Source: a virus
Virus record (IMG/VR): IMGVR_UViG_3300035487_000104
Span: 1-23,569 of that record
DNA length: 23,569 nucleotides
Reading direction: 5' to 3' (one strand)
The notes beneath the pieces are model-generated. The model worked only from the letters and a program-made list of their open reading frames with translations, searched no databases and was not told the origin of the DNA. The translations under genes and the position numbers were made by a program. Shown here piece by piece: positions 5,041 through 14,907 of this stretch (positions are counted from its first letter, which is position 1; every line of letters begins with the position of its first letter).

Positions 5041-7092
5041 TTACTGTCTCCTCTTAATTCTGAGAGTAGGGTCAGTACCAACCCTATAATAAGTATCAAA
5101 AGGAATCTTTGTATAATCTTGTTCATTCTTTATAAGCCAAGGGCTTTCTTCAGACCCATCTGCCGTTAGCTCTTCCAGTGGGACTACCTCACCAACCTGT
5201 ATCTCTTTATCATACACCCCGCCACCTTGACCCATATTCAGACCCGTAGTATCCTCTACTAAAGGAGGGCCAGTAGTAATAGGTGGTAAGTTTACTTTTA
5301 ACTTCTTAGAGACAGTTTTAAACCTAGCAAGTTGTTCAGGTATGCCTTGAAACTCAGAGTACCTCATAGCCATCCCTTTGAACAACGGGCCTTGAAGGAC
5401 TTTAGTAGCTGCATCAAACTGTTTGTAACCTAAATCATCTGTTGTCGTGAATTTACCTTCTCTTGCTAGTCTGTTACGTAAAGTTTCTTTTGCACTTGTA
5501 CCAGCCTTCCAGAGGGCTTCAAAGTTTCCTCCATAGTAAAGGTCAACAACAGCTGCAATGCCCTGTATTTGAGGGTCACTACTATTGGGATCAAGCATAA
5601 ACTTGCCTGTATCTTTATCTAGTGAAATACCTGCCAGTGTCTGAATCTTACCAACTGCTTTTAAACCGTAAATCTTCTGATTGTGCTCAAGGGCTTTACC
5701 TATCTGAAGTCTAAGGGTATCAGCCATGTCTGCACTTGCCCCACCTAGTCTCTCAAGTGCATTTAGATTCATAATAACACTGTCAGATGTTAGAACGTCT
5801 AGGTTAAGGCTTGAGTACTGTTCATTCTGTGTTAATGCAACAGCAGTTGTTGTAACACTTGTAGCAAAAAGGTTAGCAGATGCAGAATCTGCAAGGTCTA
5901 CTGGCTGCAGCCTACTTATGTTGTGTCTGTGCAAGTTAAGAGATAAAGTTTTCTGTTCTTTGTTTAACTTGTCCCACTCTGCTACGGCTGCAGCTGGTAT
6001 GACAGAACTAGTTTCTATTTCTGACGTAGTGACACTACCTGCATCATCAGTTATTCCCATAAATTCTAATACTATTGGATCGAAGTTTAACGTAGAGTAG
6101 TCTATTGGAGTAAGTTCAGTTGCTGTAGCTAAACTATTCATAACTTCTTGAGAAGCAGTTGTTACTACTCTTGCTAAAGCATCAGGGTTTTGCAAGGCCA
6201 TTGCAGTAAACGGGCCATCCCCAGACAGAACAATACTAGCTATTGCTTGGTTTGATTGAGCTGTAGCATTTTTAAAGTCGTAGTCCTCTAAGGCCTCAAA
6301 GGTAGCTTCAATAGATTTTAGCTTTGCATTCATTGCCTCCCACTTTTTCATACCTATTTTATCAGTAGGTTTCTGAAATGCACGTTGACCTTTAAGCTCA
6401 AGGAAGCCAGCCTTCAGCCTATTTAAAGTATCTAAGCTTAAGTCCCCTCCTTCTACCTCTACACCAAGGGCTGCAATAAGTGCTGATGTAAAGCTCTCAA
6501 GGGTTGTCATGTTTTGATCGAAACCTTTATTAAAGTTACGGTTACCTTGTATGATACCCACAGCCTGTGCCTGTACATCTATTGCATAGGCATCTATAGC
6601 AAGAGCAGCTGCCTCATCTTGACTAATAGTCCTACCATTCTCTGCAGCTAAGTTTATCTGCTCCTGTATTTTACCTAGTCGGATAAAACGATCTTGCTCC
6701 TCGAATAGTTCTACCTGAAGATTCTTAACATTTTCTGGCCCCTTAACGGTAATGAATATATCTTCACCAAAGAACTGAGAAGTCACTCCCTTCTGCTCTG
6801 GGTTTAAACCTAAGTTAGCAAATTCTGCAGCATACTTCTGTTGAAGATTATCTTCTGACATACCCTTTGCTCTGTCCTGTTTAGCTTTAAGGAGTAAGTT
6901 ATTAAATGTTGCACTATTTCTATCTGTTTGAGTAGCAGTTGTCCTGTTAGCTATAACACCTTTCTGAAGTACCTCTCCAAACTTTAACAAGTTATTTACT
7001 ACTGCTAAATTTGTTTCGTTCTGAGAGGTACCTTGAACCCCTGCTTCAAATGCAGCTGCCCCCGATATGTTTTGATCTACTGTAAATGCCAT
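5041..7092 (-). CDS. internal virion protein (T7 gp15-like position), 683 aa
   Basis: A 683-residue, largely helical protein with no signal peptide, membrane segment or enzyme motif that I can see. It follows the 1502-residue internal protein and precedes the lysozyme-like gene. By size (T7 gp15 is 747 residues) and place it is most likely an internal core or ejection protein that leaves the capsid with the DNA and helps build a channel across the cell envelope. The middle is rich in Ala, Leu, Thr, Asp and Glu; the C-terminus ends TYYRVGTDPTLRIKRRQ. Start ATG at 7092 follows an AGGAG by six bases and the upstream stop by one base (TAA-C-ATG). The assignment is by context rather than recognisable motif. 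Confidence 0.72.
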   Translation of the reverse strand: MAFTVDQNISGAAAFEAGVQGTSQNETNLAVVNNLLKFGEVLQKGVIANRTTATQTDRNSATFNNLLLKAKQDRAKGMSEDNLQQKYAAEFANLGLNPEQKGVTSQFFGEDIFITVKGPENVKNLQVELFEEQDRFIRLGKIQEQINLAAENGRTISQDEAAALAIDAYAIDVQAQAVGIIQGNRNFNKGFDQNMTTLESFTSALIAALGVEVEGGDLSLDTLNRLKAGFLELKGQRAFQKPTDKIGMKKWEAMNAKLKSIEATFEALEDYDFKNATAQSNQAIASIVLSGDGPFTAMALQNPDALARVVTTASQEVMNSLATATELTPIDYSTLNFDPIVLEFMGITDDAGSVTTSEIETSSVIPAAAVAEWDKLNKEQKTLSLNLHRHNISRLQPVDLADSASANLFATSVTTTAVALTQNEQYSSLNLDVLTSDSVIMNLNALERLGGASADMADTLRLQIGKALEHNQKIYGLKAVGKIQTLAGISLDKDTGKFMLDPNSSDPQIQGIAAVVDLYYGGNFEALWKAGTSAKETLRNRLAREGKFTTTDDLGYKQFDAATKVLQGPLFKGMAMRYSEFQGIPEQLARFKTVSKKLKVNLPPITTGPPLVEDTTGLNMGQGGGVYDKEIQVGEVVPLEELTADGSEESPWLIKNEQDYTKIPFDTYYRVGTDPTLRIKRRQ

Positions 7093-7093
7093 G

Positions 7094-10000
7094 TTATTCT
7101 CCTGATGCAGCTTTTGCTGTAAGTTGTGAACCAGTAGACTGGCCTGTTGCTCTCTTCATTAGGTCAACTACTGTCTCCATTCGGACAACACTCCTATAAA
7201 GTTTGGTTTGGTTCTCAACTGAAAAACCTCCATCACTTATTAAATCCATTACGTCTTCAAAGAGTTCATTACCTGCTCTCATTTTAGCAGGTTCCCCAGT
7301 GGCGATCAAGTTGTATGCTTCATCAGACCAACGGTCTATATTTTTACGGGCATCTTTATACTTAGCATCTTCCTTGTAAGAAATATCCTTAGCATCGTAG
7401 TGGTTAAGAACTCTCATGGGGGTAGCACCACCTATGATTGAGGCAGCTAGACCGTATGTTCTTTCACTCTCATCAAAAGTACCAGCTAGACTACCTCTTT
7501 TGCTACGGTACTCACCTGTTTCAATAAGGTCTTTAATCTTCTGGTACATGTCTACTGACTTTACGTTACGTAGAAGTAAAGCAAGCTCTTCCTCAAAGAT
7601 GTGTCTATGACCACCTGTAAGAACTGTTATCATACTCTTGATGGCTTTGTATGCATCATAACCTATCTGCCCTGATGGGCCTGTGGCTGCTATGAGGAAA
7701 GGGTCTTCAGCAAATAGTTCTTGGTACTGTTGTACTAGCCCACCTAAGGGAGATATACGAGAACCTAAGGAAACGTCTGCACCAGATGTAGGCAAGTTAA
7801 GTAAGTAGTCAAACAAACCAAACTTTACTATGTTTAAAGAATTTGTGGAGTTTTCATCTTGTGGGTCAATACCTAAAGCAGCTGCACCTGCAGTCCATTT
7901 AGCTGGGAAACCCATACCTCTTGTACCAAACAGGATAGTATTAAAGCCTACCATTCTGGCTCGTTCTGCACCTGTCAAGTCCCGTCCAATAAGAACGTTA
8001 TCTGCAAATCTTAGGGTGTAAGACTGCCACTGTGTAGCTAGGCCTAAGATTGCACCCTCTTGGTAGGCACCTTTCTGCCCTGAGGTCATTCTGAAAGACA
8101 TTACCTGCTCACGGTTGGCTACAAACTGCAGTCCTTTTTCAGTAAAGACACCACCCTTGTTTCCTTTGGCTCCGTACTCAATAACTGCTGCACCTGCAGC
8201 TGCAATACGTCCGTAAAGCTCACCCATTTTAAAGGGAGTAAGGCCAAGCTCTAAAGCTTCTGCTACAAGTGTCTGATTATTTCCAAATGCTGCTCCACTC
8301 CGTTCCAGAACTGACGAACCTACCACATCTCTACCAGATTCCCTCATATAACGTACTGTATCTAGAAGTTCTTGCTTAGACATGCCAGAAAAACCCTTTT
8401 TGTACATAGAATCTATGTCGGCAAGCATTGCCTTTTCAGTTTTTCTCATTAGTTGGTAGATTACAGGTACTGCAACTGAAGCTTTTGCCCCAGCAAGGGG
8501 GGAGATAGCTATAATTTGTGCAACGTGTGAGGCATTAAGAACAAACTGATCTGGATTAGCAAGGCCCATCTTAAGGTGGAAAACAAAACCCCTTGCCCTG
8601 CCAGCTGCACCACCAATCCAATCTTCTGGCTTAGTCTTTAAACCTTTACCAAGCTTAAATACTCCCTCATCAAAAATATATTGTGCTGCCATAGAGTAGT
8701 AAGTATGTTCTTTGTCTGCAGCTTCGTGGATATTAAGGCGGCGTTTTAGAACTGACTGTTGATCTATCATATCTGCCTCGACAGATTTAGAACCAGTATT
8801 CTTAGCTTGAACCTTAGCTAACCTTATGTAGTCTTCTGGGTTGGAAGGCTCTGCACCGTCAAACCGTACATTCTTTAATCTTTTTGCCTTGCTTACCCAT
8901 CCGTTAATACCTGCCTGAGTTGCTTTGTAGTGAGCAAAGCCGTAGGCTGAAGACTGAAATTGCTCTATGATGTTTTTAACGGGGTCTTGGTTAACAACTT
9001 CTGCACCGCCGTACTCTGTAAGAGGGGCATCACCACGTTTACGGGCTACTTTCATGGATTGATATTCACCAATATTCATTCCTTGACCGTCTACGATTTC
9101 AGCATCAACCTGTTCGTCCCTACGTTTCAAGTCAAACTTTGAAGTAAAGGTTTCTTTTCTTGCAACTGAAGCAGCCTTCAAGTCTGCAAAGGTAGTTATG
9201 TTGGGGTTCCAAGAGTTGTTAGCTGCAATAACTTTATTAACTCTTATAAGATTGGCACCAGAAAGGTTTAGTTCTTTAATACTCTTAATACTTAAACTTT
9301 TAAATATAGGGGCCAAAGAAGCTTGAATGTTATTTAACTCAGTCACTGCTTTTTTTGCATCTCTAGCACTAAAAGAACCAACAAGGGTACGGAAGCCTGT
9401 AACCATTTCAGAACCACCTTCAGGTGTTACCTTAGTGACAGTTCCAATAAAGAAGTTTAGTGTTTCATTGTTACGTGATCCACCAAAGTTGTAACCTAAA
9501 ACGTCTGACTTCTGTGGTATGTTAGCTTTCTTAACATCAGTAACGAACATGTAATGTTTACCATCTACATCCATAAAAGGAGTGTCAAGCCTGTACACTA
9601 TACGGTCACCAACATTGGAACCCTTAACCCGTCCTTGCAAAGTACTGAAGATAATATCAGTATCCTTAACGGTTTCATGGACAACACCTATTGCACTAAA
9701 GTCATTACTGAGAGTAACATTCCAGCCTTTACGGGCTGTGACAGTCTTTAAAATAGCAGTAGCTTTGATGTTCCAAGAACTATTATTAAAGTCAACCAGT
9801 GTACGGTATGCTTTCATTTCTTTTTCACTAGGTATTCTATTATTGATAAGCTTAAATGCAGCTGCAAACTCTCCGTCTGAAGGTACTGCCCTCGTAGAAG
9901 CTAAGTCTAACTCAACATCACCAGATGGCCCGTCCCTATAGCTTTTCATAACCTTGTTAACTGCTTCAAGTTCTTCCTTTGATAAAGCAGTCAAGTCTTT

Positions 10001-11602
10001 TAGTATAACATCAGCCTCTTTACCAATTTTAGATACCATACTTTCGGCTGCATTAAGCATAAAACCAAGTCTTGGCCCTAAGGCTGTTTGCCCTGCAGAT
10101 AGGATACGTGCAGAAGCCCTCTTAATAAAGCCTTCCTCTACTGTTACACTTTCAATTTCGTCACCAAGTTTACTTGTGTCAATACGTTCTTCATAACGTA
10201 GATACCAACCACGTTTACTTTCGTTTACACCAAAGTCAGCCTCTAGTTCATCACTGTTTCTACGGATAGGTACATAACGTGGATCATCCTTCACTGCCTT
10301 CATGGCTGCAGCCTTTGTTGGGAATGCTGCACCGTCTTTATTCTTACCCATTATAGCTGTGTAGATGTACTGGTCATTACCTTCTGTACGTGTTCGAGAT
10401 AGTTTAACAAAGGCATTAGTAGATGCAACCTTTAAACGTGCAGCAACCTCTTCTGTTGCCTTACCTAAGTCCTCCATTGAAAAGGTTTTACCAGTTATAA
10501 TACCATCCATAAGCTCCGACATTCTGTTGAACATCATAGATGTTTTGGTACCTTCAATAACTGTAGCTGAGTGAGGTACGTTTACGTTAGGGGTAGGGTC
10601 TAGAGTTGAGGGGCCAGCCTTACCTGCTACCTGAGTAGAGGCACTACCATTGTTAAGCTGCAAGACAGTAGCCTTGCCACCAGCCTCTGCACCCTTTGTA
10701 GCTGTGATAGCTTCTGAAGGGCTACGTGCAGCCATTAACTTTTTAATAGTCTCACGGGACGGTACAGTATTTAGTACTTTTGAGCCAGCTGCTTTAGCAC
10801 CTGAAGATAAAAGCCTTCCAGCCGTTTTAGTAACGCCAAGGGTAGCTATGTCTAGAATAGCTATAAGTTGATTAAAGCCAGCATTCTCATCTACCCCAAA
10901 GTTGTCTACAATTTCGATAGCATCCTTAATGGACTCATACTCTCGAATGTTAAACAGCCCTCTTGACTCTATGCTCTCAAACTCTTCATCCCAGTAAGTG
11001 TCAAACTCTTCTGAGTTCATAGAGAGAGTTTGTACGTACTCTTCTGACCTTGCCTGATCTCCACGGAATAGATTTTTAATTACGTTAGTAGTGAAGTCTC
11101 TACCTAACTCACCAAAGCCAGCTGTTATCCATTTAAATGTACTTGGGTCATTAGCTTCTAACTTTTCAGCAAACCGTTTCTGTAGAATTTCATAGTTTGT
11201 AAAAACTTGTAGGGTTTCTTTGTTAATTGTGTCATCATCTACAAGTAAAATGCTGTTAAGGATAAACTCACGGGGAGCTATAGCTATTTCTTTACGGGCA
11301 ATGTACTCCTTAGTCATAGTACCAGCCTGTTCTATAGGGATACCAGCCTCATACAGAGTGTTAAGGTAGCTTTCCATGTCTGGGTACTGTTTAGCTAAAC
11401 CTTCAGCTGAGAAGTCACGTTCAGATCGTGCTGCCTCAATCTCAGAAGGTGGTACCTCTAAGATAGTAGATAGTTCTGCAACAGAATTTCTCTCAATAGG
11501 AGATGCTGGGTCAACTCTAGTTTCTACTATTATCTCTTCAGATAAGCTTTCATCAAGAGGAGTTTCTGTAATCTCAAAGGAGGGAATACCAACCATTCTC
11601 AT
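7094..11602 (-). CDS. large internal virion (ejection) protein, 1502 aa
   Basis: The largest gene here, 1502 residues. Its place after the gp14-like gene, and its size, fit the large ejection protein of podoviruses (T7 gp16 is 1318 residues). I see no lytic transglycosylase motif at its N-terminus, unlike T7 gp16; the first 100 residues are acidic and helical (ELSTILEVPPSEIEAARSE). The C-terminal half has hydrophobic helical stretches rich in Gly and Ala (SPLAGAKASVAVPVIYQL, GRIAAAGAAVIEYGAKGN) that could insert in a membrane. ATG 11602 overlaps the previous stop as ATGA; a second ATG at 11596 (MVGIPSF) has better spacing to AAGGA and may be the real start. Function is from context. Confidence 0.78.
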   Translation of the reverse strand: MRMVGIPSFEITETPLDESLSEEIIVETRVDPASPIERNSVAELSTILEVPPSEIEAARSERDFSAEGLAKQYPDMESYLNTLYEAGIPIEQAGTMTKEYIARKEIAIAPREFILNSILLVDDDTINKETLQVFTNYEILQKRFAEKLEANDPSTFKWITAGFGELGRDFTTNVIKNLFRGDQARSEEYVQTLSMNSEEFDTYWDEEFESIESRGLFNIREYESIKDAIEIVDNFGVDENAGFNQLIAILDIATLGVTKTAGRLLSSGAKAAGSKVLNTVPSRETIKKLMAARSPSEAITATKGAEAGGKATVLQLNNGSASTQVAGKAGPSTLDPTPNVNVPHSATVIEGTKTSMMFNRMSELMDGIITGKTFSMEDLGKATEEVAARLKVASTNAFVKLSRTRTEGNDQYIYTAIMGKNKDGAAFPTKAAAMKAVKDDPRYVPIRRNSDELEADFGVNESKRGWYLRYEERIDTSKLGDEIESVTVEEGFIKRASARILSAGQTALGPRLGFMLNAAESMVSKIGKEADVILKDLTALSKEELEAVNKVMKSYRDGPSGDVELDLASTRAVPSDGEFAAAFKLINNRIPSEKEMKAYRTLVDFNNSSWNIKATAILKTVTARKGWNVTLSNDFSAIGVVHETVKDTDIIFSTLQGRVKGSNVGDRIVYRLDTPFMDVDGKHYMFVTDVKKANIPQKSDVLGYNFGGSRNNETLNFFIGTVTKVTPEGGSEMVTGFRTLVGSFSARDAKKAVTELNNIQASLAPIFKSLSIKSIKELNLSGANLIRVNKVIAANNSWNPNITTFADLKAASVARKETFTSKFDLKRRDEQVDAEIVDGQGMNIGEYQSMKVARKRGDAPLTEYGGAEVVNQDPVKNIIEQFQSSAYGFAHYKATQAGINGWVSKAKRLKNVRFDGAEPSNPEDYIRLAKVQAKNTGSKSVEADMIDQQSVLKRRLNIHEAADKEHTYYSMAAQYIFDEGVFKLGKGLKTKPEDWIGGAAGRARGFVFHLKMGLANPDQFVLNASHVAQIIAISPLAGAKASVAVPVIYQLMRKTEKAMLADIDSMYKKGFSGMSKQELLDTVRYMRESGRDVVGSSVLERSGAAFGNNQTLVAEALELGLTPFKMGELYGRIAAAGAAVIEYGAKGNKGGVFTEKGLQFVANREQVMSFRMTSGQKGAYQEGAILGLATQWQSYTLRFADNVLIGRDLTGAERARMVGFNTILFGTRGMGFPAKWTAGAAALGIDPQDENSTNSLNIVKFGLFDYLLNLPTSGADVSLGSRISPLGGLVQQYQELFAEDPFLIAATGPSGQIGYDAYKAIKSMITVLTGGHRHIFEEELALLLRNVKSVDMYQKIKDLIETGEYRSKRGSLAGTFDESERTYGLAASIIGGATPMRVLNHYDAKDISYKEDAKYKDARKNIDRWSDEAYNLIATGEPAKMRAGNELFEDVMDLISDGGFSVENQTKLYRSVVRMETVVDLMKRATGQSTGSQLTAKAASGE

Positions 11603-12063
11603 ACATCCTTAGGCTTAGGCTTAGGAAGACTGTCTTTTATTGTCTGAAAACCATCCATGCCCATAAAAGCATTTGCAGCCATCCCAGCTGCCTGAAAAGC
11701 TACCTTAGATTTCATATTTAATTCAGATGCTCTAAGGCCAAATTCTGCAGCATTAGCATTCAAGCCACTTAGTTGTGAGCCAAAGCCAAACTCAGAACCT
11801 AGCTGAGATTGTCCAGCACCTACTGCACCAGACAACCCTGAACTCTGAGAAGTACCTGAAGCTTCAGCACTTGCCCTTGAACGTGCCGTTGCTAAGATAT
11901 TAGCCCTGATAGCTGCTCTACGTTGCCTTTTGACTTGAAGCCTCTGTGCTTTCTGTTGTGCTTCTACCTGTAGTCGGCTTTGATAAGCAGCCTTACGCTG
12001 TTCATTTAAACCAACACCAGTACCTACTACTGCTATTGTAGCCAGAATTGCTGTTACTGCCAT
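11599..12063 (-). CDS. internal virion protein, gp14-like, 154 aa
   Basis: A 154-residue protein with an N-terminal hydrophobic stretch (residues 2-18, AVTAILATIAVVGTGVG), then a basic, glutamine-rich helix (about 19-60, RKAAYQSRLQVEAQQKAQR), a Ser/Gly/Ala-rich middle and a Lys/Pro-rich end (PKPKPKDV). This layout, hydrophobic start plus long Gln/Arg/Ala helix, is typical of T7 gp14-type internal proteins, which insert in the outer membrane during ejection. T7 gp14 is 196 residues. It lies one base after the GNAT gene, with AAGGA eight bases before ATG, and overlaps the 1502-residue gene. Order GNAT, gp14-like, large internal proteins mirrors T7 13-14-15-16. Confidence 0.78.
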   Translation of the reverse strand: MAVTAILATIAVVGTGVGLNEQRKAAYQSRLQVEAQQKAQRLQVKRQRRAAIRANILATARSRASAEASGTSQSSGLSGAVGAGQSQLGSEFGFGSQLSGLNANAAEFGLRASELNMKSKVAFQAAGMAANAFMGMDGFQTIKDSLPKPKPKDV

Positions 12064-12064
12064 C

Positions 12065-12523
12065 TTATAATTCCTTTATGTAGTTAGTCTCAGACTTTAA
12101 GTAACCCTTTTTCTCGTATATATCTGAAAGGTCTGTTGTATCTTCTAAGTAAGTCATTGCAACGAAATCAGCACCCTTAGTCAAAGCCCAATTTTCGTAT
12201 GTTTTAAGAAGTCTAAAACCTGCAGTAGTCGTTCTGTGTTCTTTGTTCACGAACCATGCAATCTCAGTAGCTATTCTAGCAGAGGAGAATATAGGCTCAC
12301 CGTACAGGCAAGCAAGAAGACCTATCAACTCATTATCTTTTTCAGCTACAAATATCTCATAGTTATCTGTAGGTAAAGACTTAATAATTGCTTCTTGTGT
12401 TTTCTTAGCATCCCACGAATATGGTAGTTTAGACTCTTTGTGGAATTGTTTGAATAAGATAAGGCAGTCTAGTATGTCTTCTTCTACTGCTGATCTAATG
12501 TTAATAGCTGTTGTTTTTTGCAC
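12065..12523 (-). CDS. GNAT family N-acetyltransferase, 152 aa
   Basis: A 152-residue GNAT-fold acyltransferase, which would move an acetyl group from acetyl-CoA to an amine on an unknown target. Signs: the N-terminal strand NIRSAVEEDI, the segment NELIGLLACLYG, the acetyl-CoA region around IAWFVNKEHRTTTAGFRLL, and the closing DIYEKKGYLKSETNYIKEL, in family order. The acetyl-CoA loop is unlike the standard RxxGxG/A, so activity is uncertain. The start is GTG at 12523 with GAGG six bases upstream; a TTG one codon earlier is possible. It overlaps the tail tubular B gene by 23 bases. Position and size match T7 gp13 (138 residues), so it may be a virion or morphogenesis protein rather than an active enzyme. 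Confidence 0.8.
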   Translation of the reverse strand: MQKTTAINIRSAVEEDILDCLILFKQFHKESKLPYSWDAKKTQEAIIKSLPTDNYEIFVAEKDNELIGLLACLYGEPIFSSARIATEIAWFVNKEHRTTTAGFRLLKTYENWALTKGADFVAMTYLEDTTDLSDIYEKKGYLKSETNYIKEL

Positions 12524-14621
12524 CAATAACCTCGTATCCTACTATATGAAAATCTTTACCAGCTGTACTCTCAAAGCGTAGCTTTAGATTTGTACCCCGT
12601 CCCCTTACTTTAGACTTGGTGACGATAGTATCTGTCGGATAGTTTATTGAACCAAGGTCTGAAGGGTCTACAACTGGTACATTTTTTAATTTATATATCT
12701 CTCTAGGTGTTCCAGCAGATTTACTCAGTCCCCAGTAAGCAGACATAAGGCAACTAGATGGGTTTATGAAATCGTATCCAAGACCGTTAGATACGTAGCC
12801 CTCTTCAGTCAGCCTCATGTAAGTTGTAATAAGTGGAGCATTCTTTTCAGAAGTCATGTCACCCATAAAGTCATAGCCAGCTTCTACAAAACTTTTGTAG
12901 TTGGCAGTTCCCCAATCTAAGTAAGATGAGCTACTGAAGGTAGCAAATGTTATCTTACCTGTAGCTCCATCACGAACTAAAACTTTAATTTCACTATCAC
13001 CCTCAAGGTAGTTCCTGAACAAAGTAGATGTTACATCATCTGCACCATTTATAATATCGTCTACTCCGTTAACTACATCAAGCACTGTTTCTGTAGCACC
13101 TAGTCCACCGTAGTAAGACGATCCCATAATGTAAGAAGTATTAGCAGTTTCATCTTCAATCCTCCAAGGATAGAAAGCCTGTAGAGCCATATCCATCACT
13201 AGGATGTTGTTATACTTGTAAGCTATACTCTCATCGTTATCTGGATAAAACCAAAACACACGTTGGTTTATCGTGTCATACTCTACGTGTATTTCAGCTT
13301 TCTTAGAGTTGTCTATCTTTTTCCAAAACTTTTGAATAGTTGTTAAGGTAAGGTTCTGTACACTAGGTACGTTTAATGATTCACCTTGTTGAATTGCAAA
13401 GATGCCTGTCTTGCTCCACCATACAGGAAGACCCTCTGCTACGGTAAAAGAGTTTTCATACGTAAGACCTGTATCACTGATACGGGTAATAGCATACTCT
13501 GTAGCTCTAAAAACATTGTCAACACCAGCAACTGCCCATACACCGTTCTCAGCAAAGACTAGAAGGGATGCACCTATAACGTGTAGCTTACGTACATTGA
13601 AAGCATCTGGTATACTAACAACACCACCATCTGTATCTAGCAGGTCACTAAGCACCTCAGATGTTGGGTCAAACTGTTGGTAACAATTTCCCATGTCGGC
13701 AAGTCTATCAGACAAACGAGAGAAGTAAATCTTTCCTCCGTTCTTAGCTGAGTCTATACCTGAGTAAAAAATTCTACCAGCATAAGCTGCAACGGTACGA
13801 AACCTAGCTGACTCTACCTCGTTTGAAAGGCCTGATCTGGCTTTGTTGAATACGTTTAAAACAAAGTGTCCGTTAGCTGCTAGTGAGGAGCCAGTATAAA
13901 TTTCTGCCCAATCCGTTGCACTAAATGCACCATTTGCATCTTTACCTGCATACCAAGCATGGGTAAGGGGAAGACCAGTATACGCTGGAGCATTGGTAGC
14001 TCCCCAGCCTACGTTCTTAGCATCGTATGCCCTTGCTCCACTATTACTACCGTTAGAAAAATAAGAACTTGTTACCTCAGTATCTGAACCTTGCCATTCA
14101 AAGTCTCTTTCTTTAAAGGCTATAACTGCTTCAGAGAAGGCACTGGTAGAAGTATTAAACTCTACGTAGAAAGTATTACATGCAGGTGAAGCTACAACTA
14201 AAGCCCCGTTAAGGGCTGAAACTTGTATCCGTTCATTTGCAGGGGAAAGGCCGTTAGAGGCTGTGTAGGTGTTCAGGTTTACAGTGTCTGCATACTTGTT
14301 AGCAGACAGAGGGTCAGCAGACTTCTCGTAGAAGTAAAGAGTTTCATTGACTTGAACAACGAGAAACTCAAGGTTAGGTTGACCAGCAACGTTGTACCAG
14401 TTTAGAGTTTGGATAAGAGCACCTTCAGGTACAACAATATCTGATAGTACATGGTTGGGTTCGTAAGCTAAACCTTTACGCCTACGTCTAGTACCGTCAA
14501 GTTCTAATGCACAGTTAAGTTCATCTACAGAAGCACCTTCTGGGAACGTAAGTTCAGAAGCCTCAGTAATAAGACCTTTAACAAACTTGTTAACCGTTCT
14601 CTGAATAAGGCTCTGTGCCAT
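12501..14621 (-). CDS. tail tubular protein B (gp12-like), 706 aa
   Basis: A 706-residue tail tube/nozzle protein that closes the lower end of the short tail and carries the fibres. The N-terminus (SLIQRTVNKFVKGLITEAS, then ELTFPEGASVDELNCALE and DGTRRRRKGL) is a clear hallmark of the podovirus tubular protein B family. The rest is rich in beta strands with many Tyr, Trp and Asn residues, as expected of a propeller-like nozzle. T7 gp12 is 794 residues. It comes after tail tubular A and a 105-residue gene that it overlaps by 32 bases. ATG 14621 has AAGGA eight bases upstream. Confidence 0.9.
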   Translation of the reverse strand: MAQSLIQRTVNKFVKGLITEASELTFPEGASVDELNCALELDGTRRRRKGLAYEPNHVLSDIVVPEGALIQTLNWYNVAGQPNLEFLVVQVNETLYFYEKSADPLSANKYADTVNLNTYTASNGLSPANERIQVSALNGALVVASPACNTFYVEFNTSTSAFSEAVIAFKERDFEWQGSDTEVTSSYFSNGSNSGARAYDAKNVGWGATNAPAYTGLPLTHAWYAGKDANGAFSATDWAEIYTGSSLAANGHFVLNVFNKARSGLSNEVESARFRTVAAYAGRIFYSGIDSAKNGGKIYFSRLSDRLADMGNCYQQFDPTSEVLSDLLDTDGGVVSIPDAFNVRKLHVIGASLLVFAENGVWAVAGVDNVFRATEYAITRISDTGLTYENSFTVAEGLPVWWSKTGIFAIQQGESLNVPSVQNLTLTTIQKFWKKIDNSKKAEIHVEYDTINQRVFWFYPDNDESIAYKYNNILVMDMALQAFYPWRIEDETANTSYIMGSSYYGGLGATETVLDVVNGVDDIINGADDVTSTLFRNYLEGDSEIKVLVRDGATGKITFATFSSSSYLDWGTANYKSFVEAGYDFMGDMTSEKNAPLITTYMRLTEEGYVSNGLGYDFINPSSCLMSAYWGLSKSAGTPREIYKLKNVPVVDPSDLGSINYPTDTIVTKSKVRGRGTNLKLRFESTAGKDFHIVGYEVIGAKNNSY

Positions 14622-14907
14622 CTAGTGCTTCCTTCTTAACCTTACGTTCTTTAAATCGGTCATTGACAGCTTTTTGTTTGGTAGGTTTTCTAGCTTCAAG
14701 GTGGGCTAAGAGAGCTTTTAAAGCACCTGAGATACCAGTGTAGCTTCCTGAAATTTCTTCTGGTACTGGCCCTCCACCTTCGTACTTAATCTTGTGAAAC
14801 TTAAAACCATCTTGAGGTTTGTAAACTAGGAGAGCTTGTTCTGTCTTGGGACTTTCTACTCTAATTTCTGATCCATCTGGACTGTGAGTAATCTTAACGT
14901 CTACCAT
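14590..14907 (-). CDS. hypothetical protein between tail tubular genes, 105 aa
   Basis: A 105-residue protein of unknown function. It starts MVDVKITHSPDGSEIRVESP, which suggests a small beta domain, continues with a glycine/proline turn (YEGGGPVPEEI) and a helix (SGALKALLAHLEARK), and ends in a highly charged tail with Lys/Arg clusters and SENG. The gene overlaps tail tubular A by 14 bases and tail tubular B by 32 bases, so it is surely translated with them. ATG 14907 has AGGA six to seven bases upstream. Similar small genes lie between the two tubular genes in other marine podoviruses as far as I recall; a minor tail or assembly role is plausible. Confidence 0.78.
   Translation of the reverse strand: MVDVKITHSPDGSEIRVESPKTEQALLVYKPQDGFKFHKIKYEGGGPVPEEISGSYTGISGALKALLAHLEARKPTKQKAVNDRFKERKVKKEALDGTEPYSENG

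Noticed and set aside
9554-10871. Plus-strand frames opposite the 1502-residue gene
   Set aside because: Antisense shadows of a long coding frame, with no start signals or motifs.
7094-11602. Lytic transglycosylase domain expected at the N-terminus of a gp16-type protein
   Set aside because: I could not find an ES-type catalytic motif with the usual surrounding residues, so I did not call it.
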